A stretch of 51,444 nucleotides of DNA from JBEKHI01 sp050012355 (lineage in GTDB: Bacteria; Actinomycetota; Actinomycetes; Streptosporangiales; Streptosporangiaceae): assembly GCA_050012355.1 (NCBI GenBank), contig JBEKHI010000031.1, forward strand, positions 1-51,444, written 5' to 3'. Positions 41,601-51,444 of this stretch are shown one piece after another; the stretch's first letter is position 1; the number at the start of each line of letters is the position of its first letter. The notes under the pieces were generated by a model. It saw only the letters and a program-made list of their open reading frames with translations, did not search any database and had not been told where the DNA came from. Made by a program: the position numbers and the translations under genes.

Positions 41601-44600
41601 GCTGCGCATGCTGTCGGAGGTACCGGGAGACAAGTCCGCGCTGACCCGGCTGATCGGCAAGCTGGAGGCCGCCGCGGGGGAGGCCGCCACGCCGTCCCGG
41701 GCGGTGACGGTGCTGGATGTCCCCGATGTCTCCGAGGAGATCCGCGCGGCCTTCGAGTCGGGCAAGCGGCTGCACATCAGCTATTACGTGTCCTCGCGGG
41801 ACGAGGCGACCGAACGGGACGTGGACCCGATGCGACTGCTCGCCGTCGAGGGGCGGACCTACCTGGAGTGCTGGTGCCGGCTGGCCGAGGGGGTCCGGCT
41901 GTTCCGCCTGGACCGGGTGCTCAGCGTGCAGGTGCTCGACGTGGACGTCGACGTGCCGACCGACGCTGAACCCCGCGACGTTGATCAGGGGTTGTTCAGG
42001 CCGTCATCGCAGGACGAGCTAGTCACTCTTGAGCTTGGTCCTGGCGCGCGCTGGGTGCAGGAGTACTACCCGTGCGAGTCGGTGGACGAGCTCGGAGACG
42101 GGCGGCTACGGGTTACGCTGCGCACACCGGACACCCGGTGGGTCAGGCGGCTGGCGCTCCGCCTGGGAGAGGACGGCCGGGTGATCGCTCCGTCGTCCCT
42201 GGCCGACGCGGTCCGCGCCGACGCGGTGGCCGCCCTGGCGCTCTACAGCTAGACAGCTGGTCCGGCCTGGCAACAGCGCTCCGTGACTTCCTCTACTATC
42301 GCTGCATGCGGCGCTACGCCTGGTTCCTGCCAGCCGGTGTTGCGCTCTTCGTCTGCTACTTTATGCAGTCACGCAGTTACGGGGTGAACTCGGACGCGGC
42401 GGCGCAGGCACTCCAGGCGTGGGACATGTTGCACGGCAACGTGCTGCTCAACGGCTGGTCGCTGTCGGACGTGTCGTTCTACACCACCGAGCTGCCCGAG
42501 TACCTGCTGGTTGAAGCCGTGCACGGGCTCGGGCCCGACGTGGTGCACATCTGCGCGGCGCTGAGCTACACGCTGCTGGTGCTGCTCGCCGCGATCGTCG
42601 GGCGGGGAAAGGCGACGGGCCGCGAGGGGCTAGTGCGAGCGCTGCTCGCTGGCGGAATCATGGTCGCCCCGCAGCTCACCCCGGGAACTCAGGTACTGCT
42701 GTTGCAGCCGGACCACACCGGGACCGGGGTACCCCTGCTGCTGATCTTCCTGCTGCTCGACCGGCTGCCGGCCCGCTGGTTCGTGCCGGTGATCGTGTTC
42801 GTCGGCCTGACCTGGGTGCAGATCGCGGACTCGATGGCCACCTACGCGGCGGCGGTCCCCGTCGTCCTGGTCTGCGGTGGCCAGCTGGCGGTCCAGCTGC
42901 TCCGGCGTCAGCCGGGGCACGAGCCATGGCGGGTGTGGTCCGAGGGCGGCTGGTTCGACGGGTCCCTAGCGCTGGCCGCTGCCGTGTCCGTGCTGGCCAC
43001 CCCGGTGGCGTTGGAACTCATCCACCGGATCGGCGGCTTCTGGCTGCACCCGGTGCCAGAGTCGTTCGCTCCGCTATCCGCCATGCCAGGACACGCCTGG
43101 AACCTGATCAAGGACGTCCTCATCCTGTTCGGCGCGGGTATGTTCAACGCGCCCGCCGGGTTGCCAATGGTGCTCGCGGTTGTGCACCTGGTGGGGTTCG
43201 GGCTGGCGGTCTGGGCTTTCTGCATCGCGATCTGGCGGTTCCTGGCCATAGACCGGCTCGAGCGGATCCTGCTGCTGGGACTGCTCATCGTGCTGGCGGC
43301 CGGGCTGCTCAGCACCTTCATGACCGGGATCGGCGGCACCCACGAGATCGCGGTCGTGCTGCCGTACGCGGCGGTCCTGGCCGGCCGGCTGCTGCCCGTC
43401 CGGCTGCCGGCCACCCGCCCGGCGGTCGTGGCCGCCGCGGTCGTGGCCGCCTGTTACCTGGCCTCGCTCGGGTACGACGCTGCGCAGCCGGCCGCGTATG
43501 CGCAGAATCAGACGCTCGCCAACTGGCTGGAGCAGCACGGGCTGACCTCCGGTCTGGCCGGATACTGGCAGGCCGACGAGGTCAGGCTGGACAGCGGCGA
43601 CGCCATCAAGCTCGCGCCGCTAGGGAACGGGACGCGAGCCAGCACCTGGGAGTCCAAGTCCGCGTGGTTCGACCCGAACCTGACCTACGCGAACTTCGTC
43701 GTCACCGTGTCAGGGCCACCGAACGAAGCGATCAAGGCACGGCCTGCAGAGGCCATCGAGATGTTCGGCAAGCCGGCCACGATTTACCGGTTCGGCCGCT
43801 ACACGGTCATGGTCTGGCATAAGAACCTGCTGCCGATCCTCAAGGCTTACTAGTAAACTCCGCGCGTGCTAGTCGCTCACCGAACGGGTCAGCACGCGAC
43901 CCGCGCCCGCTCGCTACTTCCGGCGGTCATCGGCGTGCTCGTGGTGCTGGTAGCGGCGGCCGCGCTGTTCTTCCTGTACTTCCTGCAGTCGCGTACCGAG
44001 GCCGTCGGCTCGGACGGCGCGTCGCTGGAACTGCAGGCGTGGGACATGCTGCACGGCAACCCGCTGCTTGGCGACTGGTGGATGTCGGATGTCTCGTTCT
44101 GGCCAACCGAGCTCGGCTTGTACTCGGTGTTGCTGGCGGTGCATGGCCTGTCGATCGGCGTGGTGCACATCGGCGGGGCACTGACCTACCTGATCGTGCT
44201 GCTGCTGGCCGCCCTGACGGCCCGGGCGGGGCTGCGCGGCAAGGCGGGGCTGGTCGCCTTCGCGCTGACCGCGGCGATCCTGATCTCGCCGTCGCTAGGT
44301 GTCGGGACCCGGATCCTGCTCGAGGAGCCAGACCACTTCGGCAGCGCGATACCCGTACTGCTCACCTGGCTGGTCATCGCCGGGCTGCGACGCCGCTGGT
44401 ACGTGCCGGTCGCGGTGGCGGCGCTGCTAACCGTCGGCGTGGTCAGCGACCCGCTCATCCTCGCCTCCGGCACCGCGGCGGTGGCGGTGGCGGCGCTCGT
44501 CGCCTGGTGGCGGCAACGCGGCGACAGCCCGCGCTGGTACTGGCCGTCGGTGGCGCTCGCCGCCGTCGCCTCCTGGCCGCTCGCCCAGGTCGCGAACGCG

Positions 44601-47600
44601 CTGATCCGGGCGGCCGGGGGCTACACGACGGCCCAGGTGCGGACCGAGTTCGCCGGATGGAACCAGCTTGCGGAGCACCTGCGGCTGTTCGGGCAGGGGA
44701 TGGCGACGCTGTTCGGCGCCGGGTTCGGGCAGGGGACCGAGGGCGGCGCGGGGCCGTTCTGGTTCGCGGTCCCGCACCTGATCGGCCTCGCGCTCGCGGT
44801 CAGCGCGCTGATCCTGGCGCTGGCCAGGCCGTCGAAGTGGGCGGATCCGGTGCGGCTCGGGCTGGCCGCCGCGATCCTGCTGCTGGCCGTCATGTACGTG
44901 GCCAGCGGCTACGCCGTCGATCCGCTGAGCGTGCGGGAGATCGCCGCCGTGCTGCCGTTCGGCGCGGCGCTCGCCGGGCGCGGGCTGGCCGACCCGGCCC
45001 TGGCGGCGTGGGCACGGCTGCGGCGCGGGGGAAGGACGCTGGCCGTCAGCGGCTGCGCGGCGATCCTCGCGGTGTACCTGGGCGCCCTGGGCTACAGCGC
45101 CGCCCAGCCAGCCATGCCCGCTCCGAACGCCGCCATCGCGACCTGGCTGGCGTCCCATCAGGGGTTCTCCCGTGGCCTGGCGGTGGACTACTGGGTGGCC
45201 AACAGCGTGACCGCCGACTCGGGCGGCCGGGCGACGGTCCGCGAGATCGATATCTACAAGATGCGCGCGGTCACCCCGTCCGGCTGGGGCCACAAGGGAA
45301 GCTGGTACTCCCCGACGTCGGCGTACGCGGACTACGTAATCAGCGCGTACCCGTACCGCTCCGAGTACTGGTGGGGCATCATCCACACCTTCGGCACGCC
45401 CGTCCGCACGTACCACGTGGATGGATTCTGGGTGCTCTTCTACGGGCACAACCTACTGAAGTCCCTCTGAGAAACGCCTAGCATGACTGGTAAAAGGCCA
45501 GGTACGATACCCGCTGTTGGTGTTTTGTTACTTTTTGTACACCTCTGGCGTAGTATTGATTTACGAATCTCGCGTGTAGACTCAGGGCCGAAGAACGTAA
45601 GTTCCTGGCCGCCTGGCCTGGACAACCTGCTGAAGAGGATGCACACAATGGGTGACCTGTTCGACAGCCCGTGGAAGATCCTGATCGTCGCGGTCGTGAT
45701 CATCGTGCTGTTCGGGTCGCGGAAGCTGCCTGACGCTGCTCGCTCGCTGGGGAAGTCGATGCGGATCCTGAAGACCGAAGTTCAGGGCATGCACGAGGAC
45801 GACGAGCCCAAGGCGACCACCGCCTCCACGACGACCTCCGTTCCGGCCGCTCCCGTTGCCTCCGTGCAGCCTGAGCTGACGGCCACGGCGCAGCAGCCGG
45901 TCGAGACTCATGCTCAGATCGAGGCGCTGCAGCAGCAGCTCAACGATCTCAAGGCCAAGCAGACCAACTAAGGTTTCGGTTATTACCGATGGCTAAGCTG
46001 CCGGGTGCGATCCAGGGTGCCCGCATAGTCGGGGAGAAGTTCGCGCAGAGCCGGAAGAATCCGGACGGGCGAATGCCCCTGATGGACCACCTGCGCGAAC
46101 TGCGCAACCGCGTGGTCAAGATCGCGCTGGCGGTCCTCGCGGGTGCGGTCGTGGGCTGGGTTTTCTATGACCGGATCTTCCATTTCATGGAGCAGCCGTT
46201 CTGCCACGCGGTGAATGGCTGCGAGAGCGGCGTGACGGGCCGCTTCCTGGTGTACCTCGGCGTGCTTGACCCCTTCTACTTCAAGGTGAAGGTCGCGATC
46301 TTCGCCGGCGCCATCCTTACCAGCCCGATCTGGCTGTACCAGATCTGGGCATTCATCGCTCCTGGCCTGTACTCGAAGGAAAAGCGCTGGACGTACTCGT
46401 TCCTCGGCGCGGCGGTCCCGCTGTTCGCCCTGGGATGCTTCTTCGCTTACCTGGCGATGGACCGCGGCCTGCGCTTCCTCATGCAAATGGCGGCGCCCGG
46501 TACGGGCACGCTGTACACCGGGGATACCTATCTCGGCTACTGGCTCGCGATGGTCATCGGGTTCGGGCTGTGCTTCGAGGTGCCGCTGTTCCTGGTGATG
46601 CTCAACCTGGTCCGGGTCGTCACCCACGAGCGGTTCAAGAAGTGGCGCCGGATCATCATCTTCCTGATCTTCGTCTTCGCAGGCATCGCCTCACCGAGCC
46701 CGGACCCGCTGACCATGCTTATGCTCGGCGGCGTCGTCATCGTGCTGGTGGAGGCGGCTGAGGTCTTCATCTGGCTGCACGACAAGCGCTACCTCCGTAA
46801 CCACCCGGACCTGTACGCCAACCTGCCGGATAACCAGCTCGCGCCGCTTGATGACGACGCGGACGTGCGGTAACGAAGCCCACCGGCTCCGCACCAAGTG
46901 GTATAAACGGCGACGTGGCAGCTGAAACATCTTCGGTATCGGGCGCGACCGCGGTCGCGCCCGATACGGCGTCTGAGCCCCGGTGGCGGCCGCCGTGGGT
47001 CTGGGCGATCCCGTTCGCGGCGGTCTTCATCCTGGTGGTCGCGCGGAACGCGTTTTTGTTCAGTACCTCGATGTACGAGCAGGGTGACTCGGGCGCCAAC
47101 TCCATCCTGATCCAGCAGGCGCTGCGGTTGCGGCTGCTAGTCGGCAACTACTCGCGCGAGGGCTTTAACCACCCGGGTCCGGCCTACATGTACATCGAGG
47201 CGGCCGGGCAGTGGCTGGGCCGCGACGTGCTGCGCCTGGTACCGACCGACTGGAACGGGCAGTTCCTGGCGGTATACGCGCTGGACGCCAGCCTCCTGGG
47301 CCTGGCCGTGCTGATCGTGTTCGGATGGGCGGGGCTGCGCGCCGCCGCCGCCGCGTTCGGAGTGCTGCTCGGGTTCGCGGCGCTGCATCCGACGGTGCTG
47401 ACGTCCAACTGGATGCCGAACCTGTACGTGATGTCGTTCTTCGTGTTCCTGATCGCGGCCTCCTCGGTGGCGGCCCGTCAGTCCCGCGATCTATGGGTCA
47501 TGGCACTGACCGGATGGCTGCTCATTCATGGCCACGCGTGCTTCCTGTTCTTCGTCCCGCTGATCACCGCCGCCACCCTGGTGATCGCGGCCTGGCCGGA

Positions 47601-50600
47601 CCGGCGGCACCTGCCGACGGCGATCCGGAGCTTCGTCCAGCGCCATCGCGGGTTGATCATCACCGTGGTGCTGATCAGCGTGGTCTTCCTCACGCCCATC
47701 GTGATCAACCTCGTGCTGCACTGGCCGGGCGACTTCGGCAAATACTTTGGCTACGGAAACTCAAGCCAGGCCGGGCACCACACGTTGCACCAGGTCGTGC
47801 TCTACGCGCTCTGGTACTGGTGGCCGCACCACCACGCCTGGATCTTCCCGCTGGTCGGGTACCCGGCCGCGCTGGCGAGCGCGGGCTGGCTGACCCGCGG
47901 CCGGCTCAGGCGCTGCCTGCTCACCCTGATCGCGATGACGGTCGTCACGTCCGCGGGCTTTTTCTTCTACACCGCCGTCGGCATCGACCACCTCACCGAG
48001 ACGTACATCGGCTACTTCTACTGGGCGGTCCCCGCCGCACTGGCCCTGGTGATCGCGGTGAGCGTGATATCCGCCATCCGGGTCTCGGCGTTCCGGGTCA
48101 CCGCGGCCATCCTGGTCGCCGCGACGGCCGTGTTCGCGGTGTTCGCCGCGCTCGGGGGCCTGCGCAGCTCCACCGTCGATAACGACCCGTTGCTCCCGGG
48201 GGCGGTCAGGACCCTGGCGGCCGACAGCCACGGCCGGATCATCGCGATCGACGGGCGAAACGCCGCCTGGGTGGAGCTTCCCGGCTTCCTGGTGCAGGCC
48301 GAACGCACCGGGGTGCGGACCTGCGTGTACCAGCCGGGCACCGATGAGGTCATCGTCACCAAGCAGTTCACCTGCACGCAGCAGGAATGGGACGCCGGCG
48401 CGCGCTACGAGTTCCTGGCCACCGCCCCGCCCAGCGGCGCGCAGGTGCTGACCAGGATGGGCAATCCGACCTTCGGTTACGCGGCGGTCGTCAGAGGCTA
48501 AGATCCGCACGGGCTACTCTGGGGGCTATGACCTCACCGGCGGAGCGGTATGCGGGCTTCCGTGAACGTCAGGCTGATCCGGAGTTCGCCCAGTTCCGCT
48601 CGCTCTACGATTTTGAGTTCGACGATTTCCAGGTGGCCTCCTGCCATGCCCTAAGCGGCGGTAACGGCGTCCTCGTCGCCGCGCCCACCGGCTCGGGCAA
48701 GACCGTCGTGGGGGAGTACGCGGTCCACCTGGCCGTCGAAGGCGGGCGTAAGTGTTTCTACACCACGCCCATCAAGGCCCTCTCGAACCAGAAATATGCG
48801 GACTTGTCGCGCCGGTACGGTTCGGACAAGGTGGGCCTGCTGACCGGAGATAACAGCGTCAACGGCGAGGCGCCAGTGGTCGTCATGACCACCGAGGTGC
48901 TGCGCAACATGCTGTACGCGGGCAGTCACACGCTGAAGAACCTGGGCTTCGTGGTGCTCGACGAGGTGCATTACCTCGCGGACCGGTCCCGTGGCGCGGT
49001 GTGGGAAGAGGTCATCATCCACCTGCCCGAGTCGGTCCGGGTGGTGGCGCTATCCGCGACGGTGTCCAACGCCGAGGAGTTCGGCGACTGGCTCGCCCAG
49101 GTCCGCGGCAACACCGAGGTCATCGTCGACGAGGTCCGGCCGGTCCCGCTCTGGCAGCACATGATGGTCGGCACCCGGCTGTACGACCTGTTCACCGACG
49201 ATGAGCACGCTCGCGTCAATCCCGAGCTGATAAGAATCGCCCAGCGCGACCTGAGCAGGCCCCGCCGAGGCGGCGGCCCCCGAGGTCAGCGACCGAGAAG
49301 ATTCGCCCCGCCGTACCGCCCGGAGATCATCTCCAAGCTGGACGCGGCCGGGCTGCTGCCCGCGATCACGTTCATCTTCAGCCGGGCCGGATGCGACGCG
49401 GCCGTGCGCCAGTGCCTGGACGCCGGACTGCGGCTGACCACTCCCGACGAGGCGCGGGCCATCGAGGAGCTAGTCGAGCGGCGCACCGCCGACATCCCAG
49501 AAGAGGACCTGAACGTCCTCGGCTACGCCGACTGGGTCACCGGACTCCGCCGCGGCATAGCGGCCCATCACGCGGGCATGCTGCCGGTGTTCAAGGAGGT
49601 CGTCGAGGACCTGTTCTCGGCCGGCCTGGTGCGCGCGGTGTTCGCCACCGAGACGCTCGCGCTCGGGATCAACATGCCCGCCCGCACGGTCGTGATGGAG
49701 CGGCTCGACAAGTGGAACGGCGAGACGCACGCCGACCTGACCGCCGGAGAGTACACCCAGCTCACCGGGCGGGCCGGGCGGCGCGGCATCGACGTCGAGG
49801 GCCACGCGGTCGTGCTGTGGCAGCCGGGCATGGACCCGTCGGCGGTCGCCGGGCTGGCGGGAACCCGGACGTACCCGCTCAATTCCAGCTTCCGGCCGTC
49901 GTACAACATGGCGGTCAACCTGACCGGCCGCGCGGGCCGGGCCAAGGCCGCGGCGCTGCTGGAGTCGTCGTTCGCCCAGTTCCAGGCCGACCGGGGCGTC
50001 GTCGGCCTCAACCGCCAGCTGCGCAGGCTGCACTCGTCCATGGATGAGGTCGCGGCCAAGATGACCTGCGACCAGGGGGAGTTCGCCGAGTACGCCCAGC
50101 TAAGGCACGACCTGTCGGAACGCGAACGCGGGCTCGCCCGGGAACGCTCGGCCGCTCGTCGGGCGGACGCGCTGCGCTCGCTCGGCAAGCTACGCCGCGG
50201 CGACATCATCCGGGTGCCGAGCGGACGCCGCCAGGGCTATGCGATCGTGCTGACCGCCCCGGTTCCGGCCGATGAGCAGTTCGGCCCGCGTGCCGCCCGG
50301 TCGGACGGGCCGCTGGTGCTCACGTTCAACCACCAGGTCAAGCATCTATCCGCGGCGGACTTCCCGGTCCCGGTTGAGCCCGTCGACCACGTGAAGATCC
50401 CGTCCTGGTTCAGCGCGCGCTCGCCGAAACACCGGCGCGATCTCGCCGCCACGTTGCGCAACAAGCTGGCCGGTCACGACCTGCCGCGCGAGCGCGGCGG
50501 GGCGTCCTCGGCGGAGGACGAGGAGATCGCGGAGCTGCGCCGCAAGCTGCGCGCGCATCCGTGCCACTCCTGCCCGGACCGCGAGGAGCACGCCAGGTAC

Positions 50601-51444
50601 GCCGAACGGTACTTCCGGCTCCGCCGCGAGGCGGCGGGCCTGGAGCGGCAGGTCGCCGGGCGCTCGCATGTCATCTCCCGCACGTTCGAGCGGGTATGCG
50701 CGGTGCTCGACGAACTCGGTTACCTGGACGGCGACACCGTGACTGTCGAGGGCAAGCGGCTGGCGGCCATCTATTCCGAGCTCGACCTGGTCGCGGCTGA
50801 GAGCCTGCGGCGCGGGCTGTGGGACGGGCTCAACCCGGCCGAGCTGGCGGCCTGCGTGTCGGTGCTGACCTTTGAATCCCGGCAGCCGGACGACGCCGAA
50901 CCAGCCCGGCTGCCCAAGGGACCGGTCCGCGACGTTCTGGCCAAAATGACCCGTACCTGGGCCGAGCTTGACCAGCTAGAGAAGCGGCACAACCTCTCGT
51001 TCCTGCGTGAGCCCGACCTGGGCTTCGTCTGGGCGGCGTACCGGTGGGTGCGCGGCTCGCGGCTTGAGGACGTGCTCGACTCGGTGCCCGGCCTCACCCC
51101 GGGCGACTTCGTGCGCTCGACCAAGCAGCTCATCGACCTGCTCGACCAGATCGCGGGCGCCGCCGGACCGGCCGAGCCCGCCGCCGATGGCTCCCCGAAG
51201 ACGCGCGGCGTGGCGAGCACCGCCCGCGCCGCCATCGACGCGATGCGGCGCGGCGTCATCGCCTACACCACCGTCACCGGCGACTAGGCGTACTCCAGCA
51301 CGAACACCGCGTGCGTTCCTGGCTCGAGCGCCTCGAAGACGTGCGGCACCCCTTTGATTGCGGGCCGGCGCCTCGCTTCAGGAACTGGGGCGCGGCCACC
51401 GCGCGGGTCTACTAACTTGCTGGCCATGTTTCCCTTGCTCTCTG

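Overview
The window is high-GC chromosomal DNA from an actinomycete. The evidence is a Pup ligase (pafA), the pafB/pafC WYL-domain pair, an actinobacterial Tat/helY block, a KshAB/Hsa steroid-degradation cluster under a KstR-like palindrome, and many start codons placed 6-8 nt after a TAnnnT box (leaderless transcripts). No rRNA, tRNA, CRISPR array or insertion sequence was recognised. The exact genus cannot be named from the sequence.

Layout. 1-6250: steroid A/B-ring catabolism, with kshA-(73-aa Cys protein)-kshB leftward and hsaA-hsaD-hsaC-hsaB rightward from one 34-bp divergent promoter. 6257-11490: housekeeping and accessory genes (beta-carbonic anhydrase-like, GlxA/AraC-type regulator, S51 peptidase, cobS, DUF5998-like, alkaline phosphatase superfamily). 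11501-15360: a small block with a TraD/VirD4-like ATPase, a replication-relaxation family protein, a J-domain membrane protein and an AbiEii-like nucleotidyltransferase. It is bordered on both sides by near-identical large hairpins. 15365-18830: a Clp-N/HTH regulator with a double operator, a LOG-family protein, a broken lnt, and a DUF3145-like gene. 18831-33561: polytopic membrane proteins around a succinate-semialdehyde dehydrogenase-like gene and a nucleotide-sugar operon (UDP-sugar dehydrogenase, DPM-like GT2, SDR epimerase). 33593-51287: the pafA-FKBP-DUF3866-pafB-pafC-tatA-tatC-helY block, interrupted by five more polytopic membrane proteins.

Main novelty. Eleven large membrane proteins fall into three families by shared motifs: A (five genes, 521 to about 540 aa), B (four genes, 515-605 aa) and C (two genes, 424-429 aa). 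Each has an acidic motif in the first extracytoplasmic loop, and A and B have a C-terminal extracytoplasmic domain. I infer GT-C-type glycosyltransferases that use polyprenyl-phosphate sugars. The co-operonic dehydrogenase, DPM-like GT2 and epimerase would supply the donor. They may build or decorate an envelope polymer or exported proteins. This is inference: the sequence proves only the families, their motifs and their placement.

Regulation visible in sequence: leaderless promoters at most gene heads, palindromic operators at ksh/hsa, at the Clp-N gene and at the nucleotidyltransferase, and large palindromes at several tail-to-tail gene junctions.
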